Notes under the pieces: model-generated
What the model was told of the DNA's origin: nothing
Databases searched by the model: none
Seen by the model: the letters and a program-made list of their open reading frames with translations, nothing else
Origin: Flavobacteriales bacterium
GTDB lineage: Bacteria > Bacteroidota > Bacteroidia > Flavobacteriales_F > PHOS-HE28
Assembly: GCA_020635655.1 (NCBI GenBank)
Contig: JACJZI010000010.1
Coordinates: forward strand, 62,001 to 126,000
DNA: 64,000 nucleotides
Reading direction: 5' to 3'
Translations under genes and position numbers: made by a program
Shown here: one piece after another, positions 50,327 to 59,174 of the stretch
How the letters are laid out: every line of letters begins with the position of its first letter
Numbering within the stretch: the stretch's first letter is position 1

Positions 50327-51508
50327 ATGGTACGACCGCAGCGCATTTGCATGGCAGTCGGATTGGTCGTTGGCATGGCCCCACTGCACGCCCAGCTGAC
50401 CGGCTGGTCCGCGGAACCGGACTATCCCGGCACTCCACGCGAAGGCACCTGTTCCTTCGTCCTCGGCGACTCGGCCTATGTGGTGGGCGGGGCGGACCTG
50501 TTGATGGGCAACAACACCTACTACGGACATGTCTGGCGGTACGATCCGAACACGTTGACCTGGGCGCAGCGGTCCAGCACCCCGGCCCAGGTCTATGCAG
50601 GCATCGGCTTTGCGCTGAACGGATATGGGTATGTGGTTCGGGGCTACCAGACACCCCGGCGCCTCTACCGGTACGATCCTTCCACCGATGCTTGGAGCAA
50701 CATGGGATCCCTGCCCTGGTCCAATGAGGTCCTGGGTCTGGCCGTCGTTTTGGATACGATGGCCTATGTGATCAATACCTGGAACGGCTCCATGTACGCG
50801 TATGCCCCAACGGCCAACACGTGGACCCCGGTGACCGCCCCGAGCGGGATCCTTGTGATCGCCGCCTTCGGAGTGAACGGGACAATGTATGCGGTCAACG
50901 ACGCCGGACAAACCCATGCCTACGACCCGCTGCTGGATACGTGGACCCAGAAGGCGACCGTGCCGGTGGTGGGAACAAGTGATTGGCGCTCGTTCTCGAT
51001 CTATGGACAAGCGTACATGACCTGTGGGCTGGACCTGGGTACGGGTGTGATCAACACCGTGTACCACTACGATCCCCTGGCCGATGCCTGGAGCACCACC
51101 TTGACCTTTCCGGGTATTCCGGCCATCCTGGGGTCGGTGTTCACAGTGAACGATCGCGGGTATCTGTGCGGCGGTGCCTCCTTCGACCCCAACACCATGG
51201 AGACGATCTACATCACCGAGATGTGGAGCACGGGAGCGGTGGGTTCGGTATCCATGGAGGAAGGCACCGGCCCGGATGCGTTCGTGGTCGGCTGGGACGC
51301 GCGGTCGCGTTCGTTCGCCGCATCGGGCAATGCCGGCGGACCGTTCACCTACCAGGTGCTCGACGCGATGGGCCGCACCATCCTGAGCGGCCGCTCACCG
51401 AATGATCGGCTGCGGGTCGATCTCGGCCCCGAGCACCAGGGACTGCTGCTTTTCCATGCCTGGGATGCATCCGGGGACCGGCAGGTGCTTCGCATTGTCG
51501 CGGAGTGA
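50327..51508 (+). CDS. Secreted kelch-repeat protein with T9SS-type tail
   Basis: 393 residues from ATG 50327, which begins a signal peptide (VRPQRICMAVGLVVGMAPLHAQ). Longer upstream frame is not protein-like. Kelch-type blades of about 45-50 residues follow, each with a Y(R/D)YDP....W motif: VWRYDPNTLTWAQRS, LYRYDPSTDAWSNMG, MYAYAPTANTWTPVT, THAYDPLLDTWTQKA and VYHYDPLADAWSTTL. They make a beta-propeller. The last ~75 residues (FAASGNAGGPFTYQVLDAMG ... LLLFHAWDASGDRQVLRIVAE, shown in parts) look like a T9SS type-A sorting domain. Binding partner is unknown. Confidence 0.88.
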   Translation: MVRPQRICMAVGLVVGMAPLHAQLTGWSAEPDYPGTPREGTCSFVLGDSAYVVGGADLLMGNNTYYGHVWRYDPNTLTWAQRSSTPAQVYAGIGFALNGYGYVVRGYQTPRRLYRYDPSTDAWSNMGSLPWSNEVLGLAVVLDTMAYVINTWNGSMYAYAPTANTWTPVTAPSGILVIAAFGVNGTMYAVNDAGQTHAYDPLLDTWTQKATVPVVGTSDWRSFSIYGQAYMTCGLDLGTGVINTVYHYDPLADAWSTTLTFPGIPAILGSVFTVNDRGYLCGGASFDPNTMETIYITEMWSTGAVGSVSMEEGTGPDAFVVGWDARSRSFAASGNAGGPFTYQVLDAMGRTILSGRSPNDRLRVDLGPEHQGLLLFHAWDASGDRQVLRIVAE

Positions 51509-51558
51509 ACAGTCCGCCTGTTGCAGTAGGCGGTTGAGATCTTGGAGCGGTGTTCCCG

Positions 51559-52353
51559 CTACGGATCCACCAGGAACCGGTTGATGCCCGCTGTGCGCAG
51601 ACGCACGAGCTGGGTGCTGTCCACGCCGTAGACGATCTTCCGGTCCAGCAGGTCGTGGTCGCGCAACCAGGCGATCTGATCATCATCGGTGTAGCTGGCG
51701 AAGCTGCTCACAAGGTCCGGGCGGAGGCGTGCCGGGAAGAGGAAGTAGGTCCATTCCTTGCCGCTGTCGAACCCCTCCATCACGGTGTGGATCTCCGGGT
51801 GGCGCAGCTCCATCCAGCAGAGGAAGGCCACGGAGCTGGAGGCCACCAGCACGTGGCCCGGCGTGCGCAGCGCTCCGATCAGCGCCGCGACCTGGTCCGC
51901 GGCCGAAAGGTCGTCCAGCTTCATGTCGAGGTAGAGGAACAGCCGGTCGCTGTAGCGGGCCAGGATGGTGTCCAACGTGACGACACGGCACGCGGTGGGC
52001 GCATGGTTCAGGTAAAGCGGCGCGTCATGCAGGTCGGCCAGGTCGTGTTCCTGGATCGTGCCGGGCAGGTGGAGCATGCGCCGGCAGCTGTCGTCATGGA
52101 ACAGCACGAAGCGCCCGTCCCGCGTGCAATGGATGTCCACCTCCACCGCGCGGAAGCCGGCGGCCAGGGCATGTGCGATGCCTTCCTCCGAATTCTCCGG
52201 AAAGACCCGCTGCCCGCCCCGGTGCGCGAATTCCATATACGGCTCTTCTGCCAACGGCGACACCTGCTTGTGCGCGGGCACGATGCGCAACGCCAGGTAG
52301 ATCAGCAACAGGGTGATGACCGGGATGGCGAGCGGACGGAGGAGGCGTCGCAT
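51559..52353 (-). CDS. Glycerophosphodiester phosphodiesterase (GDPD family)
   Basis: 264 residues from ATG 52353 with an N-terminal transmembrane anchor (PLAIPVITLLLIYLALRIV). The GDPD signature is complete: EFAHRGGQRVFPENSEEGI gives the His-Arg and Glu residues, and VEVDIHCTRDGRFVLFHDD gives Glu, Asp and the second His. These enzymes hydrolyse glycerophosphodiesters to sn-glycerol 3-phosphate plus an alcohol, and the anchor places the domain on the periplasmic face. Its ATG overlaps the stop of the LtaS-like gene as TGATG, so the two are coupled, suggesting that it acts on products or substrates of the phosphoglycerol transferase. Confidence 0.92.
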   Translation of the reverse strand: MRRLLRPLAIPVITLLLIYLALRIVPAHKQVSPLAEEPYMEFAHRGGQRVFPENSEEGIAHALAAGFRAVEVDIHCTRDGRFVLFHDDSCRRMLHLPGTIQEHDLADLHDAPLYLNHAPTACRVVTLDTILARYSDRLFLYLDMKLDDLSAADQVAALIGALRTPGHVLVASSSVAFLCWMELRHPEIHTVMEGFDSGKEWTYFLFPARLRPDLVSSFASYTDDDQIAWLRDHDLLDRKIVYGVDSTQLVRLRTAGINRFLVDP

Positions 52354-54344
52354 CAGGGGATGTTCGCAGGTGACGATCCGGCCAGCAGGTCGTGGTCCGC
52401 GAGCCATTGGGTGGCCTGCATCTGGCCATGGGCAAGGTCGCGCAGGTGTGCGGCGCGTTCGGGGAGCACGTCCAAAAGGTCCTCCGTGGACAGGTCCGCG
52501 TAGCGGTACAGCGTGGCGTGACCATCGGGCCGTTCGATGTAGTAGTAGGCGGTGTCCAGACAGCCGATGCGGTCGTCGGCGCAGAAGGCCATGGCCGCGC
52601 GTGGCTGGTGGAGGATGTCCATGCCGAGGGTGGTGTTGGTCCACGGCAGGCCGAGCAGACCCATGATCGTGGGCGCCACGTCGATCTGTCCGCACGGCGT
52701 GGCCACGGCACGGGCCGGCACCTGGCCGCCGGGCGTGTGCATCAGCAACGGCACGTGGTGGAAGGACAGGGGCATGTCGTAGGTGTGGCCCATATTGAGG
52801 CCATGGTCGCCGGTGAGGACGAAGAGCGTGCGGCGGTACCAATCGTATCGTGCGGCCCCGTCCAGGAAATGGCCGATGGCGCGATCGCAGTATTCCACGA
52901 TCCGCTCCGTGATGGGCAGGTCGGCGCGGGGCGTGTACCACAGGTCGTCCGGAACGAGGTAGGGCTTGTGATCGCTCGTGGTGAGCAGCACCGCCAGGAA
53001 GGGACCTTCCCTGGCGAGATCGTCCAGTCGGGGCAGCGCGAACTCGAACATGCGGTGGTCGGGCACGCCGTTCGTGCTCACCACCCATTCGGAAGGGTAA
53101 TCGTCCTGGGCGACGATCTGCCCGAAGCCGTGGGAGCGGAGGAAGCCGGCCATGTTGTCGAACTGGGGATCGTGCGTGGTGAAGAAGATCGAGCGGTATC
53201 CGTGATCGCCCAGCTCGCGTGCCAGCCCGCGGTGTGGTTTGTCGCGCCAGATCTCCATCGGCCGCTGGTCGAAGAGGGCGGGAAAGGAGAACAGCGTGGA
53301 GTAGATGCCATTGTAGGTGTGGATCCCGGCCGAGTAGCACTGGCGCAGGTCGAGGGAGCGTCCGCGCAGCTCGTTCAGCACCACCGTCAGGCCCTGCGGA
53401 CCGTTGTAGTCGCCCATCTTGAAGGTGCCCATGCTCTCCATCAGGATGATCACCACGTTCATGCGGTCCGTGGTGTCGCCGGCGGGCACGTACCGTGCGA
53501 TGGGCGATGCGTTCATCGGTGGTGTCGGGGCATGCACCAGGTCGCGGCAGAGCGCGAGCGCGCGTTCGGGGTCCATGAGCGTCACGCGGTGCGCGGGATC
53601 GGCGAGATGGTCCAGCAGCGAATGCGTGATGGTGAAGACCGGGTTCAGGCCCAACTGGTTCAGGAAGGCATCGTCGCTGAAGTAGGCGAGCCCGGCATGG
53701 ATGGGTTGCTTGCGCGCCACGCGGCCGCGCATGCCTAGCGCCAGCAGGGCTCCGGTCAGCAGGAGCAGCAGGGTCCCGGACCAGCGTCGCGCGTGCGGCG
53801 GGGCGGAGGTGTTGCGCGCACGTGAATAGGTCCTCCGCCATCGGCGCAACAGGAACGCAACGAGGAGGAGCATGGCCACGAAGAGCAGCAGGAAGCCGCG
53901 GAACATCGGGTCCTGCGTCACCAGGCCGATCATGTAGCGCGGTTCGTCGGACCAGAGCAGGGCGGAGGTGTTCAGCCGCGTGAGGTAGTGCAACGACCAG
54001 GGGACGTCGGCGGCGAGGATGAGCAGGACGGGGATGCTCAGGACCGCCAGGCAAAGCGACACGATGCGGACGGGCCAAGTCGCACGTCCGGAACGGAAAT
54101 GATCGAACAGCAGCAGAAGGAAGGGGAGCGCGAGCAGGTAGCAGGCGATGGTGGTGTCGAAGCGCCAGCCGATGAACAACGCATGCAACGTGTCGGACGG
54201 GTCATGGGCTCCGGCGTCGTTCAGCAACAACAGCAGGATGCGGAAGGCCATGGCCACGATCCCCAGCAAAGCATAGACCTTGAGCAGGTAGATCACCGCG
54301 GGGGGGAGGGAACGAAGTGCCGACACCGGCCGTGGCGTGCGCAT
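52353..54344 (-). CDS. LtaS/sulfatase-family membrane phosphoglycerol (or phosphoethanolamine) transferase
   Basis: 663 residues. Five N-terminal transmembrane helices (for example LLKVYALLGIVAMAFRILLLL, ACYLLALPFLLLLFDHF and IVSLCLAVLSIPVLLILAA) precede a periplasmic alkaline-phosphatase-fold domain. Metal and catalytic residues are visible: Glu in NVVIILMESMG near residue 297, the nucleophile Thr near 343 in IHTYNGIYSTLFS, and Asp-His in FVLTGDHGLNMGHT with SFHHVPLLMHTPG. In Gram-positives LtaS builds lipoteichoic acid; Gram-negative relatives decorate glycans such as osmoregulated periplasmic glucans with phosphoglycerol. The coupled GDPD gene favours a glycerol-phosphate donor. Confidence 0.88.
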   Translation of the reverse strand: MRTPRPVSALRSLPPAVIYLLKVYALLGIVAMAFRILLLLLNDAGAHDPSDTLHALFIGWRFDTTIACYLLALPFLLLLFDHFRSGRATWPVRIVSLCLAVLSIPVLLILAADVPWSLHYLTRLNTSALLWSDEPRYMIGLVTQDPMFRGFLLLFVAMLLLVAFLLRRWRRTYSRARNTSAPPHARRWSGTLLLLLTGALLALGMRGRVARKQPIHAGLAYFSDDAFLNQLGLNPVFTITHSLLDHLADPAHRVTLMDPERALALCRDLVHAPTPPMNASPIARYVPAGDTTDRMNVVIILMESMGTFKMGDYNGPQGLTVVLNELRGRSLDLRQCYSAGIHTYNGIYSTLFSFPALFDQRPMEIWRDKPHRGLARELGDHGYRSIFFTTHDPQFDNMAGFLRSHGFGQIVAQDDYPSEWVVSTNGVPDHRMFEFALPRLDDLAREGPFLAVLLTTSDHKPYLVPDDLWYTPRADLPITERIVEYCDRAIGHFLDGAARYDWYRRTLFVLTGDHGLNMGHTYDMPLSFHHVPLLMHTPGGQVPARAVATPCGQIDVAPTIMGLLGLPWTNTTLGMDILHQPRAAMAFCADDRIGCLDTAYYYIERPDGHATLYRYADLSTEDLLDVLPERAAHLRDLAHGQMQATQWLADHDLLAGSSPANIP

Positions 54345-54351
54345 CCGTTGG

Positions 54352-54359
54352 GCAAGGTA
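54352..54359 (-). promoter_or_regulatory. -7-like promoter box TACCTTGC
   Basis: Ends 7 nt before ATG 54344 of the LtaS-like gene, on the minus strand. Confidence 0.4.
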
Positions 54360-54540
54360 GCGCGGTGTGGCGCAAAGGCATTTGGTCGGGTGATCCCGGA
54401 TACGTGGACCACGCGCGCTGCATGCGATGCATCTGTACCTGCGTCAGCGGCACTCCCGACTCGCTTCCGGAACGGACAAACCAGCGGCCAATGGTACCGC
54501 GCGTGAACGCAATTCGGGTGGGCATTGGTCTTCAATGTGC

Positions 54541-54696
54541 ACCGCTGAACCAGCCGAACGCGGCCTACGGACCCTTCGTGGTGAACACAGTCGAGGAGAT
54601 CTATCAGGCCATGGCCGATGTGCAGGCCGGCAATTTCGGCGAGCTGGCGGATCGATCCGACCGAATAGCATGGGACGGAGCCGTGGTCTCCCACGG
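54541..54696 (+). pseudogene. 3' remnant of a second pirin gene plus its downstream hairpin
   Basis: The frame reads PLNQPNAAYGPFVVNTVEEI then YQAMADVQAGNFGELAD, nearly identical to the last ~38 residues of the intact pirin at 48472-49350. The intact stop TGA (GAT TGA TCC) is CGA here (GAT CGA TCC), and the paralogous hairpin CCGTGG...CCACGG follows at 54681-54696. No upstream pirin sequence was found in the ~190 nt before it. It fills most of the 54345-54736 gap; the rest of that gap shows nothing recognisable. Confidence 0.85.
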
Positions 54697-54736
54697 CCCC
54701 GTCAGTTCGATCGATAGTCGGACCTCGCTGGTATGC

Positions 54737-56191
54737 CTAGGGCAGCTGCTCCACCTGTGTGCTCGTGGGCGTGGTGCCACCGATGGTCTGAAGGATCACG
54801 TCGCGGTCGTTGTTCGCCCCGGTGTACTTGATGGAACCGTCGAGGTTCACATCGCGCGCGTCGTACACGTTGCTGACCACATTGGTGGGCGTGGCGCCGC
54901 CGATAGCTTGAAGAATGGCATCGCGGTCGTTGTTCGTGCCGGCGTACTTCACCACACCGTCCATGGTGGCATCCCCAGGCCACAAACAGCTATAGTTCCC
55001 GTTCGGTCGTCGCGCATCGGTCCCGAAGGTGGGGGTCAGGGGCGATCCCAGGTCGATATTGGCGTAATCGCCGAGCACCAAAGGCGATAGATCGAGCCAG
55101 TAGGCGGAGGCTGTCATGAGCCCGAGATGATTGCGATGACGCACTGCAACCCGGTAGAAGCCGGGTTCCAACGGCGTTTCCAACAAGGTCGAGTTCACGA
55201 TCACATCCCCATCCCGTTGCACCAGGGCGGGCATGGAGTACAGCACGCTGTGCGGTGGTGTGGCGGAACGCAGTTCCACCACGATCCAATCAACCAGGGC
55301 ATTGGACCCCGTCACGGACAGCGCTGCAGGGGTGATCGACTGCACAGGGGGCGAACCGACGTACGTGTATCCAAGGCCGGTATAGGGTTCCGAGAGCGGC
55401 AACAGGCCGTTCACCCGAAGCCCGTCCGTCATGCTCGTGGTACCCTGTGCCATGGGTCCACCCAGAAAGACCTTCATGCGGAACCGCTGGCCGCAACCAT
55501 CCGGTGTGGGGTCCGTGACCGCTCCCTTTTCCCGGTAGCAGTACATGAACGGGCCGTTCTGGCAGCCGATCGGGATGAAGGTCGGATGGATGCTGACGTA
55601 GTAGAAGCCGTGTGGCATGGGCATATTGAACTGCCATAGCCCGTTCGGCATCAGGCTCCAATCGTCGACCACATCACCGCTGGCCACGGTGGTCCAAGTC
55701 TGGGAGTTCACGATCTCATATTCATACGAGGAACCCGCACAAGGATCGGGCTGCCCTGTCGCCAGGGTGCCTGGGACCGGATAAGTGTAGGTGCCGGACC
55801 AGAACAAGTGGCTCATGGTGGAGGAACACCCCCGTTCGAACCATACATCGGGCAGCGCGAGGAGATGTTCCTGGTAGGAGGCTGAAGCGCTGGTGGTGCA
55901 ACCGTTCGCGTCGGTCACGTTGAGTTGCACCGGAGAAAGGAGCATCGTCAGCCAGTAGTCACCCATCCATGTGATGAACAAGCCATCCTGCCCGCTCTGG
56001 TCGAAGACGCTGATCCCGTTGCTGCCGGTGAAGGTCAGTTGATAGGGAGGTACACCGCCGGTCAGGATCATGCTGGCCTCCGGAGCATCGTTGGCACAAT
56101 CGGCGGAGATCTGAAAGCCTTGTATCTGACATTGCGCCCATCCCACGAATGGGTTGATGATCAGCAAGGTCAGCGGAAGAATGGTCCTCAT
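54737..56191 (-). CDS. Secreted protein with SprB-like repeat and NDRD-repeat C-terminal module
   Basis: 484 residues with signal peptide RTILPLTLLIINPFVGWAQ. Residues about 20-100 resemble one SprB-type repeat (LTGGVPPYQLTF ... LNVTDANGCTTS). The middle region is Cys- and Trp-rich and unassigned (CQNGPFMYCYREKG). From about residue 234 it has the module seen in the genes at 39964 and 57510: NGLLPLSEPYTGLGYTYVG, NALVDWIVVELRS, LVQRDGDVI, YRVAVRHRNHLGLM, then VKYAGTNNDRDAILQAIGG and DVNLDGSIKYTGANNDRD, ending VEQLP. Its ATG overlaps the stop of the gene before it as ATGA, so the two secreted proteins are made together. Confidence 0.85.
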   Translation of the reverse strand: MRTILPLTLLIINPFVGWAQCQIQGFQISADCANDAPEASMILTGGVPPYQLTFTGSNGISVFDQSGQDGLFITWMGDYWLTMLLSPVQLNVTDANGCTTSASASYQEHLLALPDVWFERGCSSTMSHLFWSGTYTYPVPGTLATGQPDPCAGSSYEYEIVNSQTWTTVASGDVVDDWSLMPNGLWQFNMPMPHGFYYVSIHPTFIPIGCQNGPFMYCYREKGAVTDPTPDGCGQRFRMKVFLGGPMAQGTTSMTDGLRVNGLLPLSEPYTGLGYTYVGSPPVQSITPAALSVTGSNALVDWIVVELRSATPPHSVLYSMPALVQRDGDVIVNSTLLETPLEPGFYRVAVRHRNHLGLMTASAYWLDLSPLVLGDYANIDLGSPLTPTFGTDARRPNGNYSCLWPGDATMDGVVKYAGTNNDRDAILQAIGGATPTNVVSNVYDARDVNLDGSIKYTGANNDRDVILQTIGGTTPTSTQVEQLP

Positions 56192-57510
56192 GGTAGTTGC
56201 TGTACGCGTGTCGCGGTCGGCACCACACCCCCGATGGTCTGCAGGACCACATCACGATCGTTGTTCGCACCGGCGTATTTCACCACACCGTCCATATTGA
56301 TGTCCTCCGGCAGGTACTGGCCGGAGATGGTGGCGGTGGGTACGGACCCACCGATGGCCTGCAGGATGGCGTCGCGGTCATTGGCGCTGCCGGTGTACTT
56401 GATGGACACATCGGGCACCGTGTTCCCAGCCCATAGCGTATGTGTGCCACCGACCGATCTCCGGGGAATATCGTTCGCCGGCGCGGGGCGCACGTGACAG
56501 AGTGTGGTCGGTGCGCGAAGGTCGACCACGGTCGGTGCGGTGGACAAGGCCATCGGAACATCCGTCATCACGCCCAGGTGATTGCGGTGCCGCAAGGCGA
56601 CGTAGTAGTTTCCTGGTACCGCATCGAAGGTCACAGGGGATATGCCGTCGACATCCACGATGTCCCCATCCCGTTGGATCAAGGCATGCCGCGTTGACAC
56701 GGTCGTGGCACCTTCGGCGTTGGAGCCGGTGCGTAGTTCCAGGCGCACCCAGTCCACGATCGCGTTCGGACCGGTGGTCGCCAATACGGGAGCTGTGGTG
56801 GTCTCACCGCCCGGCAAGCCAAGTAAATTGGAGTAAGGTTCGGTCAAGGGTAGGAGACCTGCTGAACGGAGGTCGTCGTGCATGGTGTTGGTGCCGATGT
56901 CGAAGGCACCATCCAACCAGGCCTTGGCTGCAAGTGATACGGTCGGACTGGTGACGGTGAGGCTCGCGTTATCCACCTGGATCACACCGTTCCCGAAGTT
57001 GGTGATCTGCCCACCCAGGAATACTGCAGCTGTTGCGCCGGTCGGCATGCCGGTCAGGGTACATGCCACCGTGATGGGCTGCCAGATATCGTCGGTCGCG
57101 TGCCAGGTCCAGGAGCAGGCATCGTTCCCAAAGCCCACCAAGGGAGGTGCCCACCAGCCGAACACGACCTGCAGGGACAGGCTGCCCTGCAGTGTCGGTG
57201 GTTCAGGTATACCCCGATGCCAGAAGGTGACGGAAATGTGGTCCCCGTTCTGCACACCGGGCAGCTCTTGGTACACGAACGGGAACGTCCCGGTCGAATT
57301 AACGTGATAGCAATCCGGCCGTGTGGCGCTGATCATAGTCACTTCGGCGCAGAGGCTTCCGCCACCAGGCGCGCTGCTTCCCACGAACCAGCCGTCATCC
57401 GGACACGTGAATTGCCAGTAGGTGTTGCCCTGCTCGAAACCGGGATCTTGCAATTGGGCCTGAACAGGACCTGAAACACCAACGCATCCAAGGATCAACA
57501 GGTACTTCAT
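56188..57510 (-). CDS. Secreted carbohydrate-binding-like protein with NDRD-repeat C-terminal module
   Basis: 440 residues with signal peptide KYLLILGCVGVSGPVQAQ. Residues about 20-185 look like a CBM4/9-type jelly roll: DPGFEQGNTYWQFTCPDDGW, VYQELPGVQNGDHISVTFWH, and IQVDNASLTV at its end. Residues about 191-440 are the shared module: SAGLLPLTEPYSNLLGLPGG, NAIVDWVRLELRTG, LIQRDGDIVDVDG, YYVALRHRNHLGVM, VSIKYTGSANDRDAILQAIG and DINMDGVVKYAGANNDRD, ending VQQLP. It is the first gene of a two-gene unit with the preceding entry. Glycan binding is inferred from the jelly-roll pattern only. Confidence 0.83.
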   Translation of the reverse strand: MKYLLILGCVGVSGPVQAQLQDPGFEQGNTYWQFTCPDDGWFVGSSAPGGGSLCAEVTMISATRPDCYHVNSTGTFPFVYQELPGVQNGDHISVTFWHRGIPEPPTLQGSLSLQVVFGWWAPPLVGFGNDACSWTWHATDDIWQPITVACTLTGMPTGATAAVFLGGQITNFGNGVIQVDNASLTVTSPTVSLAAKAWLDGAFDIGTNTMHDDLRSAGLLPLTEPYSNLLGLPGGETTTAPVLATTGPNAIVDWVRLELRTGSNAEGATTVSTRHALIQRDGDIVDVDGISPVTFDAVPGNYYVALRHRNHLGVMTDVPMALSTAPTVVDLRAPTTLCHVRPAPANDIPRRSVGGTHTLWAGNTVPDVSIKYTGSANDRDAILQAIGGSVPTATISGQYLPEDINMDGVVKYAGANNDRDVVLQTIGGVVPTATRVQQLP

Positions 57511-57571
57511 TGTACGGGATCATAAGCATGACGGAATTCTCGGAATAAGTTGCCGGTATCGTCGCAGGGCT

Positions 57572-58997
57572 TCATCGGGCCAATAGGAGGTTGAAGCACG
57601 TATCATCGACGAGAAGCAAATACGCACCTGCAGGCAATTGGCCCGCCTCGAGAATGAGCCGACCGTTCCGCAGGTGCTGCTCAGCCCGGACCTGTCGGCC
57701 GCATGCATCGAAGAGGCCGACCACTGCGTTTGCATCCACGGGTGCCAGCTGGAACGCATCCGCCGAGGGATTGGGCCATACACGGACATTCTTCCCTTCC
57801 TTCAGTTCGTCGAGTCCCGTATTGGTGCAATGCGCATAGGCACCGGCATCCAATAGCGCATGCTGGCAGCGCAGGACGCTGTCCGTCGGATGCACGTATT
57901 CGTAATACGCCACCAGGTCGACGCCCGAGACCGAAACACCCGCCGGAGATCCGAGGTTGTGCGCGGGAGAGGTGTCGGTGATGTGGTAGTCATAGGTGGT
58001 CGGGGAAATGAAGCCCGCACTGGCGATGTTGGAGGTGACGAGGTTCGATGCGGTATCGGTGCCGGCGGGCCAGACGCCATCGGTGAACGTGCCGCCACCG
58101 GCCAGGATGTTGTTCCACACCTTGAAATGGACCAGACCGGTGGGTACCGCGAAGTAGCTGCCCACGGTCATTTCGTTCACGAGCGTGTTGTTAATGGCAT
58201 AGAACCGGTGGGGGCCGGGGTTGTTGAGGCTTCTACGCCATAGCTGACCAGGTTGGAATTTCTGGCCCATGGGCCCCTGCTGGATGCTGTTGCCGATCAG
58301 GTAGTTCTGGCCTCCGTCGGGCAGGTCGATCTCACGGCTGGCATCGCCGGTGGCCTCATTGCCGATGCGGTTGTATGCGATGAAGTTGGATGCGCGGCTC
58401 TGAGCTCCCTGGCCCACGTGCGTGGTGGCTGTAGTTGAAGCGGAAGAAGAGCGTGTCGACGTGGTTGATGTAGAGGTTAAAGCGAGTAGCCGTCGCCATA
58501 GCTGTGTGCGCGAACTCGGAGAACCTCGATCGTGATGTTGTTGGGTTCACCGTGCCGGCCAGGATGCTGTTCTCGTTGTCGGGAACCAGCAATGGCGCGC
58601 ACGGTGAGGTCGTGGCCTTCCTGCCGGATGCCGGCGCTGCTGTGGGATCGGGACGTGCACCGGCGAATTCCCATCCACCTCCACGGTGGTGGTGCGACCT
58701 GTTCCTGGATCACCCAGATGGCCTTGTCGCCCCAGCTCAGGCCGTTCGATGCCAGTGCAGGTGCGGAATCCGCCAACACCGCGCAGAAGGCATCGTCCGC
58801 GGTCCAGTTCGTGACGTCGGCGGCATAGGTACCGGCGAGGATGTCGACCGTGTCGCCGTTCTGCACCAGTGATGCGACCCAGCTGGCGCAGGTAGGTCTG
58901 TCCCGGGCCGACGGTCCAGATGTAGTGTGGCATGACCCAGGTGCGGAAGGAGGAACACGCCAATAGCACTGATGGAAGTGCAACGCAGTACGTCCTC
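57572..58997 (-). pseudogene. Frameshifted right-handed beta-helix protein with T9SS type-A tail
   Basis: The 3' part is open from about 58417 to 57572 (281 codons): NFIAYNRIGNEATGDASREI, FKVWNNILAGGGTFTDGVW, DYHITDTSPAHNLGSPAGV, then a T9SS type-A sorting domain (VRVWPNPSADAFQLAP ... AGAYLLLVDD). The 5' part survives in several frames: a signal-like start near 58997 (an ACTGAGGACG where ATGAGGACG is expected), HYIWTVGPGQTY, SLVQNGDTVDILAGTYAADV, NWTADDAFCAVLADS, and NSILAGTVNP. These are standard pieces of a parallel beta-helix protein. At least four frame changes are needed between 58400 and 59000. Either the gene has decayed or this stretch is poorly sequenced. Confidence 0.75.
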
Positions 58998-59174
58998 AGT
59001 TATTGGACGATCGCCCTGACCCCTTTGACGGATCGTCCAGTCCTCCTAACTTGACTACGGGATCCCGGTCGAGGAGCGCGACTGGCTGGGATCGGTCCAG
59101 CGCGGCGACCGAAATGAGCTGTAAGCGGAACGCCTCCCAAGCGTCCGCAACCATTCGACCTCAACCCCTTGGCC

